Source: Alphaproteobacteria bacterium UBA6411 (lineage in GTDB: Bacteria > Pseudomonadota > Alphaproteobacteria > CAAGCB01 > CAG-977). From it: DNA of 64,000 nucleotides. The notes below the pieces were generated by a model, which saw nothing but the letters and a program-made list of their open reading frames with translations, was not told the DNA's origin and ran no database searches. The stretch spans positions 1 through 64,000 of the forward strand of contig DJPN01000022.1 in the NCBI GenBank assembly GCA_002438565.1. Direction: 5' to 3'. Position numbers and translations under genes: made by a program. Within the stretch, counting starts at the first letter, position 1, and every line of letters starts with the position of its first letter. Positions 43,615 to 51,618 of this stretch are shown piece after piece.

Positions 43615-45711
43615 TCAACCTTTATTTTCGGGAATTGACGGCGGCAAAGACGGCGGAGATTCGGGTTCCGCTGCGGGTTCGGGAGCGGGCGGCGCCGAAT
43701 GGGTCATCATGGACGCGGGCATTTTGGGCATGCCGACGCCGACTTTTCCCAATGTCGATTTAAAGCCCTTGATAACGGGAATTTTAATCCGCTTGACGGG
43801 CGCCGCGTCGGGATTGGGCACGCTGTTTTGCTGGCGCGCAGCCTGCATTTGAGCGCGCTTCCACGCGGGCAAATCCTCGTCTTCGTTGCCCGTTTCGTTC
43901 AGTTTGAACGTCGGCGGAGGAGGCGGACGATCATCCACGTTGTCATCCATTTTTGCTTCGACGGTAACGGCTTCCTCGATTTGTTTGTTCTGCTCTTCGG
44001 GCGACAAAACGACGATTTCGACGCCTTTTTTGTCCTTGGGGCGAACGATTTTGACCAAATCGTCTGGACCGACTTTGTCATACATCATCAAAACCGCCAG
44101 CGGGTTTTCGATATGGTGCTGAATCAAGCGTTTGATTTCACGCACGCCGTTTTTGGCGATAAAGACTTCGTCCGCAAACCATTTGCGCGCTTCCAAAGTC
44201 AGTTCCGCGCGAATGTTCACGGCCTTGGCGCGCTTGACGAATTTATTCAAGTGAATGTCCACGATTGCCAGCAGGTTTTCCTCCGCCAATCCGTGGAACG
44301 GAATGATGTCGTCAATACGGGCAAGGAATTCGGGACGCAGGTTTTTGCGCAAAAACTCCATACGCTGATAACGCGGCAGGTTCGCGCCCAAGTTCGACGT
44401 CATAATCACCACCGTGTTGCGGAAATCGACCGTCAAACCTTTGCCGTCCGTCAAACGCCCTTCGTCCAACAGCTGCAGCATCAAGTTCAAAATTTCGCTG
44501 TGCGCTTTTTCCATTTCGTCGAACAAAACCACTTGATAAGGGCGCAAACGCACGGCTTCGGTCAAAACGCCGCCCTGCTCGAACCCCGGAGTCCCCGGAG
44601 GAGGACCCAGCAGACGCTGAACGGACACTTTTTCCATGTATTCGGACATATCCAAGCGCAGCAAAGCCGTTTCGTCGTCAAACATAAATTCGGACAGCGC
44701 TTTGGCCAATTCGGTTTTACCGACGCCCGTCGTACCGATGAACAGGAACGTTCCCAGCGGACGGTTCGGATCCTGCAATCCCGACTTCATACGTCTGACC
44801 GCGCCCGAAATGACGGAAATCGCTTCGGGCTGGCCGATAACGCGCCGCCCCAGAAAGTTTTCAAGGTCAATAAGGCGTTTTTTGTCCTCGGCATCGACCT
44901 TGTCCATCGGAATCCCCGTCCATGCGGAAATGATGTTCGCGACGTGCTGTTTGTTCAAAACGGTATCGGTCGTTTTCTTTTCGTCCAAATCCATCATCAA
45001 GCCCGTTGCGGCTTCGTCCAGCAAGTCAATCGCCTTTTCGGGGAACAGACGGGACTTGACGTAACGCCCCGCCATTGAAACGGCGTTCTGCACGATTTCG
45101 TCATCAATTTGGATTTTGTATTTTTCCGCCAGACGCTTGCCCACCCCGCGCAGAATGTCCGTCGTTTCCGCGGGCGTCGGTTCTTCGACGTACATGGTTT
45201 GCAGACAGCTCATCAAATCGGGGTCTTGTTCGATATACTGCTTAAAAGCGTTCAGTTCGGCTTCGACAACGCATTTGATTCCGCCGTCAAGGACTTTCGG
45301 CTTCAAAAACTTGGGAATTTCGGGGTTGCCGTTCGGCGTGCGCGCCAGAAAGCCCAAGTCGTTGATGTACAAAATCATCTGATCGCCCGCAGCCTGGATT
45401 TGCTGGAACGCTTCTTTCAAGTGTTCCTCGTATTCCGCCTGTGTTTTGGAATCAATCATCATCGTCGCGATGTCGACGCCGACCAGCTTGCGCCCCTGCA
45501 GTTTCGGCGGCACGCGGTTTTCCGCCAGCGCTTTGGCGAAACCTTCGACAATCGACGTTTTGCCGATGCCCGTCGGCCCCAGCAGCATGGGGTTGTTTTT
45601 CGTGTCGCGCAGCAAAATGTGCATCACGCGGCGCTGTTCCTTTTCGCGTCCGATGACCAGCTTCAGCGTGCCGTTTTTGGCTTTTTCGGTATAGTCGACA
45701 ATATAGCTCAC
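43615..45711 (-). CDS. Aberrant Clp-like AAA+ protein lacking N domain, M domain and pore tyrosines
   Basis: 698 residues from GTG 45711, chosen because GGGGGAGG precedes it and it overlaps the dapF stop (GTGA). Two AAA+ modules of Clp type without the Clp N domain or the middle coiled coil. D1: Walker A GPTGIGKT (45-52) intact, but Walker B reads ILYINDLGF (113-121) where ClpB has ILFIDEMHT, and the KYRG pore loop is KTQA. D2: Walker A GTTGVGKT and Walker B VVLFDEMEKAH are intact, but the GYVG pore loop is GTPG. No ClpP-docking tripeptide loop is visible. The last ~140 residues are a Pro/Ala-rich disordered tail. Probably a D2-driven scaffold or assembly factor rather than an unfoldase; this is inference. 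Confidence 0.88.
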   Translation of the reverse strand: MSYIVDYTEKAKNGTLKLVIGREKEQRRVMHILLRDTKNNPMLLGPTGIGKTSIVEGFAKALAENRVPPKLQGRKLVGVDIATMMIDSKTQAEYEEHLKEAFQQIQAAGDQMILYINDLGFLARTPNGNPEIPKFLKPKVLDGGIKCVVEAELNAFKQYIEQDPDLMSCLQTMYVEEPTPAETTDILRGVGKRLAEKYKIQIDDEIVQNAVSMAGRYVKSRLFPEKAIDLLDEAATGLMMDLDEKKTTDTVLNKQHVANIISAWTGIPMDKVDAEDKKRLIDLENFLGRRVIGQPEAISVISGAVRRMKSGLQDPNRPLGTFLFIGTTGVGKTELAKALSEFMFDDETALLRLDMSEYMEKVSVQRLLGPPPGTPGFEQGGVLTEAVRLRPYQVVLFDEMEKAHSEILNLMLQLLDEGRLTDGKGLTVDFRNTVVIMTSNLGANLPRYQRMEFLRKNLRPEFLARIDDIIPFHGLAEENLLAIVDIHLNKFVKRAKAVNIRAELTLEARKWFADEVFIAKNGVREIKRLIQHHIENPLAVLMMYDKVGPDDLVKIVRPKDKKGVEIVVLSPEEQNKQIEEAVTVEAKMDDNVDDRPPPPPTFKLNETGNEDEDLPAWKRAQMQAARQQNSVPNPDAAPVKRIKIPVIKGFKSTLGKVGVGMPKMPASMMTHSAPPAPEPAAEPESPPSLPPSIPENKG

Positions 45712-46514
45712 GCAAAAACCTCCCCCGTAAAAGCGCAATGCGTCGCGCCCGTCATCAGAATATCTCCGTTGTCGTCCAGTTCAATCACCAAAGACCCGCC
45801 GTCCATTTTGATTTCGGCTTTGCGCGCGCTCAGCCCCCGCCGCACCGCCGCCGTCAAAGTCGCGCACGCCCCCGTGCCGCAGGCTTCGGTAACGCCCGCG
45901 CCGCGTTCCCATACCCGCATGCGGACAAGGTCGGGCTTGACGACCTGCGCGAATTCGACGTTCACGCGTTCGGGAAACATCGGATGCGTTTCGACAAAGC
46001 TTCCCCACTTTTCAACGTCAAAGTTTTCGACATCGTCGACAAAGAAAACGGCGTGCGGATTGCCCACCGACACGCAGCACGGTTCGGGCAGTTCTGCGGA
46101 AACGCCTTTAACCGCCAGAGTGTCTTGAGTTTCGGCAATCGGAATTTCGTCCCAATTCAAGCGCGGCTTGCCCATATTGACGGAAGTCAGCCCGTTTTCC
46201 GCGCGCCAAGCTTTCAACAGCTTGCCGTCGGGAGCTTCCATTGTCAGCGAATCGACGCCCTTTTCATCCATCAGCAGCTTTGCCGTGCAGCGCGACCCGT
46301 TGCCGCACGCGCCCGCCGACGACCCGTCCGCGTTGAAAAACAGGATTTTAACATCGGCTTTGTCCGACGGTTTCAGCACGATTAACTGGTCAAAGCCGAC
46401 GCCCGTTTTGCGGTTGCCTATCGCTTTGATTTCGTCGGGCGTCAAATCGACGCCGCGCATAATCACGAAATCGTTGCCCAGCCCGTCCATTTTGATAAAG
46501 GGGATTTTTTTCAT
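45708..46514 (-). CDS. dapF: Diaminopimelate epimerase
   Basis: 268 residues from MKKIPFIKMDGLGNDFVI, the family start; the extension to 46601 lies inside dapL and is rejected. Interconverts LL- and meso-DAP with two catalytic cysteines: Cys70 in AGACGNGSRC and the one in TEACGTGACATL near 210. Start overlaps the dapL stop by four bases and the stop overlaps the Clp-like gene start. Supplies meso-DAP for peptidoglycan and lysine. Confidence 0.96.
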   Translation of the reverse strand: MKKIPFIKMDGLGNDFVIMRGVDLTPDEIKAIGNRKTGVGFDQLIVLKPSDKADVKILFFNADGSSAGACGNGSRCTAKLLMDEKGVDSLTMEAPDGKLLKAWRAENGLTSVNMGKPRLNWDEIPIAETQDTLAVKGVSAELPEPCCVSVGNPHAVFFVDDVENFDVEKWGSFVETHPMFPERVNVEFAQVVKPDLVRMRVWERGAGVTEACGTGACATLTAAVRRGLSARKAEIKMDGGSLVIELDDNGDILMTGATHCAFTGEVFA

Positions 46515-47710
46515 AAGCTCAAATTTCCGATGCGTTCCAAAGCTTTCAAAGTGTTTTCGCGCGTTCCGAACGACGTCAGGCGGACATAGCCTTCGCCGCA
46601 CGCGCCGAAACCGCTGCCCGGCGTGCAGACCAGCTGAGCGTCGTGCAGCAGTTTTTCAAAGAACATCACCGACGTCATTCCCATCGGGGTCGCCAGCCAG
46701 ATATACGGCGCGTCCTTGCCGCCGTAGACGGTAAAGCCTTTTGCCTGCAAGCCCTCGCGAATCAAGCGCGCGTTTTCCATATAGTAGTCGGTCATCGCCT
46801 TGACTTCGCGTTTGCCCTCGTCGGAAAACACGGCTTCGGCGGCGCGCTGAATAACATACGCCACGCCGTTGAATTTCGTGCAGTGACGGCGGCTCCACAG
46901 CGGGTTCAGCTCGACTTCCGCCCCCGACGGCGCCATTGCTTTCAACGCGTGCGGCACGACCATATAAGCGCACCGAACGCCCGTAAAGCCCGCCGTTTTG
47001 GAAAACGACCGCAGTTCAATCGCGACTTCTTTCGCGCCGTCGATTTCGTAAATGCTGTGCGGAATGCTGTCTGTGCGGATGTATTCCTTGTACGCGGAAT
47101 CGAAGATGATGACCGCTTTGTTCTGTTGGGCGTAACGCACCCATTGGGTCAATTCCTCTTTGGTCATGACTGACCCCGTCGGGTTGTTGGGCGAACACAG
47201 ATAAATCAAATCGCACGCCGTTTTGGGCAAAGCGGGCGAAAATCCCGATTCGCGCGTGCAGGGCAAAAACGTCAAAGAACGCCCCGCCATGATGTTCGTG
47301 TCGCGGTAAACGGGATAAACGGGGTCGGGAATGGCGACTTTCGCCGTCGTGTCGAAAATTTCCTGAATGTTGCCGACATCGCATTTGGCGCCGTCGGATA
47401 CGAAAACCTCGTCCGCCGCGATATCGATGCCGCGCGCTTTGTAGTCGTTGTCGACAATCGCTTGGCGCAAAAATTCGTAGCCCTGCTCCGGACCGTAGCC
47501 GCGCATGGTTTCGACCGCGCCCATTTCGTCGGCGGCTTTGTGCATCGCCTTGATGCAGGCGGCGGGAATGGGCTGCGTTACGTCGCCGATGCCCAGACTG
47601 ATAACCTCGGCCGCGGGGTTTTGTTCCTTGTACGCCTTGATTTTGCGGGCGATTTCTTGAAACAGATAGTTGGCGGACAAATCAAAATAATGAGGGTTTG
47701 CTTTAATCAT
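46511..47710 (-). CDS. dapL: LL-diaminopimelate aminotransferase
   Basis: 399 residues from MIKANPHYFDLSANYLFQEI; ATG 47710 follows AAGGTG. PLP enzyme (fold type I) converting tetrahydrodipicolinate directly to LL-DAP with glutamate. Seen: SLGIGDVTQPIP, MRGYGPEQGYEFLRQ, YLCSPNNPTG, and the Schiff-base lysine in ELRSFSKTAGFTG. This plant/Chlamydia/anaerobe-type enzyme replaces the dapD-argD/dapC-dapE acylase route; it is followed directly by dapF, its logical next step. Confidence 0.94.
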   Translation of the reverse strand: MIKANPHYFDLSANYLFQEIARKIKAYKEQNPAAEVISLGIGDVTQPIPAACIKAMHKAADEMGAVETMRGYGPEQGYEFLRQAIVDNDYKARGIDIAADEVFVSDGAKCDVGNIQEIFDTTAKVAIPDPVYPVYRDTNIMAGRSLTFLPCTRESGFSPALPKTACDLIYLCSPNNPTGSVMTKEELTQWVRYAQQNKAVIIFDSAYKEYIRTDSIPHSIYEIDGAKEVAIELRSFSKTAGFTGVRCAYMVVPHALKAMAPSGAEVELNPLWSRRHCTKFNGVAYVIQRAAEAVFSDEGKREVKAMTDYYMENARLIREGLQAKGFTVYGGKDAPYIWLATPMGMTSVMFFEKLLHDAQLVCTPGSGFGACGEGYVRLTSFGTRENTLKALERIGNLSL

Positions 47711-47729
47711 TTTTTGCACCTTAAATCAA

Positions 47730-48017
47730 TCAAGCGTTTTTCAAAACAGGGGCGTCATAGACCTGCTGCGGTTCGCCGTCGGCGTCCAGCTCGCACACCA
47801 GAATTTGGGGGGATTGTTCGATTTTTTCGCGAATGGCATCGGGAATATGCTCCAGCGAAATCCGCGGCGTGTCGGCGGAACGGAACAAAAAAGCGTCCGA
47901 ATTCTGCAATGTGAAAAACGGGTCTTTCGCCAAGCCCCCGATTCCGCTGAACATTAAAACGGGTTCGTCCCCGTCGTTGGTCGTAAAATCATAATCCCGC
48001 AATTTAATGACAGTCAT
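47730..48017 (-). CDS. Small hypothetical protein
   Basis: 95 residues with AAAGGAT upstream. N-terminal TVIKLRDYDFTTNDGDEPVL, FSGIGGLAKDPFFTLQNSDA and VCELDADGEPQQVYDAPVL. Acidic, no membrane span, no signal peptide, no family recognised. 19 bp upstream of dapL in the same direction, so probably in the same transcript. Confidence 0.7.
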   Translation of the reverse strand: MTVIKLRDYDFTTNDGDEPVLMFSGIGGLAKDPFFTLQNSDAFLFRSADTPRISLEHIPDAIREKIEQSPQILVCELDADGEPQQVYDAPVLKNA

Positions 48018-48458
48018 TTTACCGTCCTTTATCCTTTAACTTTTCAAGCAGTTCAGTCTAATCGAATTTTTCCCCCTTTGCAAAGGATTAAGTAACAAAA
48101 ACGGCACGGCGCGCAAGCAAGGCTTGTTCGGTGTTTTTTTTATTTGAAAGATCACCGTCTGTTTTGTAAACTGGCTTTGTCCGCGCAAAATCGGTTTGTG
48201 CGGAAAGTGCCTTAGCGGGTGCGGAGCCGTGAGAAAGCTCTAATGTTGTTCGGCGTGGGTATGCGTCGTAATTCGTGTTGTTTAAGTACGAACACGAAAA
48301 AGTATCCCCGAATCTGTTTATGGTTCGGGGGGCTTTCGGCGTATGTTCAAAAGTCCCGATTTGAATCGGATAACTTTAAAGGTCGAAAGGGTCTTGTAAC
48401 AACATTATGACTTTCTCAACTCCCCGAACCGCTTTAGGGCGGTTTTTGGGGATTTTTT
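48018..48458. other. 441-bp non-coding region with several hairpins
   Basis: No convincing gene. From about 48280 it holds a series of inverted repeats: CGTGTT...AACACG (48270-48293 region), CCCCGAA...TTCGGGG near 48305-48330, CCGATTTGAATCGG near 48357-48370, and the final terminator-like hairpin at 48422-48451. The 5' part (48050-48200) is AT-rich and must contain the promoter of 47730-48017 on the minus strand and of the methyltransferase on the plus strand. Looks like a structured 5' leader or a small RNA upstream of the restriction-like pair. Confidence 0.55.
48422..48458 (+). promoter_or_regulatory. Attenuator-like hairpin overlapping the methyltransferase ribosome binding site
   Basis: CCCC (48422-48425) pairs with GGGG (48448-48451) and ACCGC (48428-48432) with GCGGT (48439-48443) around a six-base loop; a T-run follows directly and ends in the ATG at 48459. 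The GGGGA forming the 3' arm is also the only Shine-Dalgarno-like sequence. The hairpin can therefore both terminate transcription and hide the ribosome binding site. Confidence 0.6.
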
Positions 48459-49472
48459 ATGGCTAAAGCAACAGGAAACGCAAAACTGCACCAAGCGCAA
48501 CACAATGGAAACGATGAATATTACACGCAACTGTCCGATATAGAAAACGAACTGAAACACTATAGAAACTTTTTCAACGGAAAAACCGTTTTCTGCAACT
48601 GCGACGACCCGTATGAAAGCAATTTTTTCAAATACTTCGCTTTGAATTTCAATGCACTGGGTTTGAAAAAACTAATCGCGACCTGCTATTCGGCATCGCC
48701 CGTTATGGGGCGGGAACTGCCGTTGTTTGACAGAATGAACGGGAAAAAAGCGTACAAAATCGAAATTACCGAAGTAATTGACACGAATAACGACGGCGCG
48801 GTCGATTTGTCCGATGTTGAATATTTGATAAAACACGGGAAAAACACTTTAAGCGTTTTGGAGGAAAACGGTGATTTTCGCTCAGCCGAATGTGTTTATT
48901 TATTGAATCAAGCCGATATTGTCGTAACAAATCCTCCGTTCAGCCTGTTTCGGGAATATGTTGCACAACTGATTGAATTTAAAAAAGAATTTTTAATTGT
49001 CGGCAACAAAACGGCAATTACTTATGCCGAAATTTTCAAATTGATAAAAGAAAATAAAATTTGGTTGGGATATACCCCGAAAATTAAGCGTTTTCGAGTC
49101 CCTGATTATTACGAGGGAAAACTGATTTCAAAAGAAAGTGACGGGAAAAAATACGCAAACAATGTCGGAAATGTTTCGTGGTTCACAAACTTGGACGTTT
49201 CTATCAGAAATGAAAAAATTGTTTTGTATAAAAAATACATTCCGGAGGAATATCCGAAATACGACAATTACGACGCGATTAACGTGGATAAAGTCGCTGA
49301 CATTCCAGTCGATTACGACGGCGTGATGGGCGTTCCGATTACTTTTTTGGACAAGTACAACCCGAACCAATTTGAAATCGTCAAATTCAGAAAAGGAAAC
49401 AATGAACGGGATCTGTCAATCAACGGAAAATGCCCGTTTTTCCGCATTTTAATCAAAAGGAAAAAATCATGA
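48459..49472 (+). CDS. EcoRI-type adenine-specific DNA methyltransferase
   Basis: 337 residues resembling the EcoRI methylase family (PF13651-like). N-terminal KATGNAKLHQAQHNGNDEYY, CNCDDPYESNFFKYF, a SAM/adenine motif IVVTNPPFSLFREYV (NPPF near 158), LIVGNKTAITYAEIFKLI, and GNVSWFTNLD. It would methylate adenine N6 in a specific site. Its stop overlaps the next start by four bases (ATGA), so the pair is translationally coupled. Codon use is more AT-rich than flanking genes, suggesting transfer. The recognition sequence is unknown. Confidence 0.87.
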   Translation: MAKATGNAKLHQAQHNGNDEYYTQLSDIENELKHYRNFFNGKTVFCNCDDPYESNFFKYFALNFNALGLKKLIATCYSASPVMGRELPLFDRMNGKKAYKIEITEVIDTNNDGAVDLSDVEYLIKHGKNTLSVLEENGDFRSAECVYLLNQADIVVTNPPFSLFREYVAQLIEFKKEFLIVGNKTAITYAEIFKLIKENKIWLGYTPKIKRFRVPDYYEGKLISKESDGKKYANNVGNVSWFTNLDVSIRNEKIVLYKKYIPEEYPKYDNYDAINVDKVADIPVDYDGVMGVPITFLDKYNPNQFEIVKFRKGNNERDLSINGKCPFFRILIKRKKS

Positions 49473-50545
49473 AAATCGAACTGCATCAAATCACCATCCG
49501 CGACGTTTTCAACGGTTATCGAAACAATGACGAAAACGGCGTCGTCGGATACGGCGGAAAGCTGAACATCCGCCCGCCGTATCAGCGCGAATTCGTCTAT
49601 GACGACAAAAAGCGAAACGCCGTTATCGAAACGGTTTTCAAGGGTTTTCCGCTGAACGTGATGTACTGGTCGAAAAACGCCGACGACACTTTTGAACTGC
49701 TGGACGGACAGCAAAGAACGCTGAGCCTGTGCGCTTACGCCAACGGGGACTATTCGTTTAACAGCAAATATTTTCACAACCTGACGGAAACGGAAAAAAA
49801 TCAGATTCTGGATTACCCGCTGATGATTTATGTTTGCACGGGCAACGACAAAGAACGGCTGGACTGGTTTAAAACAATCAACATCGCGGGTGAAAAACTG
49901 ACCGACCAAGAATTGCGCAACGCCAATTACACGGGAACTTGGCTGACCGATGCCAAGCGACATTTCAGCAAAACGAATTGCGCCGCTTACAACTTAGCAA
50001 GCAAATATATGAACGGTTCGCCGATTCGGCAGGATTATTTGGAAACGGTGCTGCGCTGGATAAGCGCGGACAATATCGAAGACTATATGGCGCAACATCA
50101 AAACGCCCCGAACGCAATCGAGTTGTGGCTTTATTTTCAAAGCGTCATCGCTTGGGTTCAAGCCGTTTTTCCGAAATACCGCAAGGAAATGAAAGGGCTC
50201 GACTGGGGGCGGCTGTACAATTCGTTTGGGAATCAAAACTTTGGCAACTTTGAAGCGCAAATTGCAAATTTGATGGAAGACGAAGACGTTTCCAACAAAA
50301 AAGGCATTTACGAATATCTGCTGTCGGGCGACGAACGGAAATTAAGCTTGCGCACGTTTTCGGACAAAATGAAACGCGAAGCTTACGAACAGCAAAAAGG
50401 AATCTGCCCCAAATGCGGGCAACATTTTGAATTTGAAGAAATGGAAGGCGACCATATCGTTCCGTGGAGCAAAGGCGGACATACAACGGCTGGCAATTGT
50501 CAAATGCTGTGCCGCCGCGACAACGGAATCAAATCCAACCGTTAA
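49469..50545 (+). CDS. DUF262-HNH nuclease coupled to the methyltransferase
   Basis: 358 residues from ATG 49469 behind AAAAGGA. N-terminal DUF262 (ParB/sulfiredoxin-like NTPase fold, as in GmrS, BrxU and SspE): PPYQREFVYDDKKRNAVIE, VFKGFPLNVMYW and the signature ELLDGQQRTLSL (DGQQR near 78-82). The C-terminal 50 residues are an HNH nuclease with a zinc-binding CPKCG near 313, EGDHIVPWSKGG and NCQMLCRRDNGIKSNR. Domains and coupling to a methylase indicate a restriction partner, probably cutting DNA lacking or carrying the modification. No third gene accompanies them. Which modification state it cuts is inference. Confidence 0.88.
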   Translation: MKIELHQITIRDVFNGYRNNDENGVVGYGGKLNIRPPYQREFVYDDKKRNAVIETVFKGFPLNVMYWSKNADDTFELLDGQQRTLSLCAYANGDYSFNSKYFHNLTETEKNQILDYPLMIYVCTGNDKERLDWFKTINIAGEKLTDQELRNANYTGTWLTDAKRHFSKTNCAAYNLASKYMNGSPIRQDYLETVLRWISADNIEDYMAQHQNAPNAIELWLYFQSVIAWVQAVFPKYRKEMKGLDWGRLYNSFGNQNFGNFEAQIANLMEDEDVSNKKGIYEYLLSGDERKLSLRTFSDKMKREAYEQQKGICPKCGQHFEFEEMEGDHIVPWSKGGHTTAGNCQMLCRRDNGIKSNR

Positions 50546-50571
50546 GACATTAAAGATGAGATATTGAATAT

Positions 50572-50601
50572 AAAAACGGCTCCGTAAAAAAAACGGAGCC
50601 G
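50572..50601 (-). terminator. Intrinsic terminator of the repeat-protein gene
   Basis: Stem CGGCTCCGT/ACGGAGCCG (50577-50585, 50593-50601) with T-run on the minus strand only; convergent end of the methyltransferase/nuclease pair. Confidence 0.85.
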
Positions 50602-50623
50602 CTTGAATTTGCTAAACCGCTTA

Positions 50624-51076
50624 TTAGCGCGAACGCATGCGGTTCGCAATCGCCGCCTGAACGGCTTTGTTGGGTTCCGCTTTCTTTTCGGCGGAAACGT
50701 CGCGATGGGTCATGCCGCCGCTCGGATTGCCGAAAGCCGCATACAATTCGCCCGCTTCTTTCCAGAACGATTTTTTGGGTTCATCCTTTTTCGGTTCGGC
50801 TTTGGCGGGTTCGGCCGTTTTTGCCGTTTCCTGTGCGGGAACGTCGCGGTGCGTCATACCGCCGCCCGGATTACCAAAAGCCGCGTACAATTCGCCGGCT
50901 TCTTTCCACAGGGATTTTTTGGGTTCGGCTTTTTCCTTTTTGGGTTCGGCCTTGGCTTCGGGAGCTTTTTCAGCTTTGTCCGCCGGCATATCGCTGTGCG
51001 TCATGCCGCCGCTCGGATTGCCGAAACGGGCGTACAAATCGGCGACTTTGCCCCAGAACGATTTTTTTTCTTCCAT
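50624..51076 (-). CDS. Three-repeat small basic protein (FGNPSGGMTHRD repeats)
   Basis: 150 residues made almost wholly of three copies of a ~30-residue unit at about 3-32, 52-81 and 99-128. The unit reads KKSFWKEAGELYAAFGNPSG followed by GMTHRDVPA, and copies 2 and 3 differ at only a few positions. Units are joined by Lys/Ala/Glu/Pro linkers (KAEPKKEKAEPKK). No signal peptide or membrane span, and the C-terminus is basic (IANRMRSR). No family recognised. The strict conservation of Trp, Tyr-x-x-Phe-Gly-Asn-Pro and Met-Thr-His suggests a short binding module that docks a partner three times. Strong GGAG ribosome binding site and own terminator. Confidence 0.8.
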   Translation of the reverse strand: MEEKKSFWGKVADLYARFGNPSGGMTHSDMPADKAEKAPEAKAEPKKEKAEPKKSLWKEAGELYAAFGNPGGGMTHRDVPAQETAKTAEPAKAEPKKDEPKKSFWKEAGELYAAFGNPSGGMTHRDVSAEKKAEPNKAVQAAIANRMRSR

Positions 51077-51173
51077 AACGCTTCTCCTACCAGAAAATCT
51101 GTTGAATTTTCTTTATCCTTGCACGTTTTTTCCTTTTTGTCAATTTTTTCTTCTAAAAAAGACAAAAAAGTTT

Positions 51174-51536
51174 TTACGCTTTAACAGCGACCTCGTAAGC
51201 GCGTTCAATCATATCCATAACGTCGTCTTCGGACGTTTCTGCGTTTTCCGATTTGGCATAAGCGGTCAAAGCTTTGTCCAACATGTCAATGCTTTTCAAA
51301 ACATTGGTTTCAATGACCAGAATTTTGGAAACGCCCGCCAAGTCTTTCATCACGTCTTCGTCGATTTGCGTCAGCAGAATGTCGCCCTTCGGAGAACGTT
51401 GGAAATGCAGGGTTGTCGCGTCTTTTTTCGTCAAAACGGGTTTTTCCGGCTCGCCTTCAAACGCGGGCAAAAACACGGAAATCATCCCCGCTTCGTTTTT
51501 TACAAACTGAGGGGACGGCAATTCGTTAATATCCAT
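51174..51536 (-). CDS. Hypothetical protein, 120 residues
   Basis: From MDINELPSPQFVKNEAGMIS, with AAGGAG at a proper distance; two upstream residues are possible. Acidic, soluble, no family recognised. VLTKKDATTLHFQRSPKGDI looks like a beta-rich half and DMLDKALTAYAKSENAETSE a helical half. Between the repeat protein and secF in the same direction but separated from secF by a terminator, so expressed independently. Confidence 0.7.
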   Translation of the reverse strand: MDINELPSPQFVKNEAGMISVFLPAFEGEPEKPVLTKKDATTLHFQRSPKGDILLTQIDEDVMKDLAGVSKILVIETNVLKSIDMLDKALTAYAKSENAETSEDDVMDMIERAYEVAVKA

Positions 51537-51574
51537 TTTCAAACTCCTTCGGTTGAATTTTTAACCAAGTATAC

Positions 51575-51600
51575 AAAAAAGCCCTTGTCGAAACAAGGGC
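51575..51600 (-). terminator. Intrinsic terminator of secF
   Basis: Stem GCCCTTGT/ACAAGGGC with a TTCG tetraloop on the minus strand and a T-run, 19 bp after the secF stop. Confidence 0.88.
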
Positions 51601-51618
51601 TTTTCGTCATCCGAATGT

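Noticed and set aside
42151..43638. 495-codon plus-strand ORF over the atpD gene
   Set aside because: Exact antisense shadow of atpD, rich in Arg, His and Gln as expected from the complement of a GC-ended coding frame.
48219..48410. 63-codon plus-strand ORF in the gap before the methyltransferase
   Set aside because: No ribosome binding site, odd composition (clustered Cys, Arg, Lys) and it runs through several inverted repeats; better explained as part of the structured leader.
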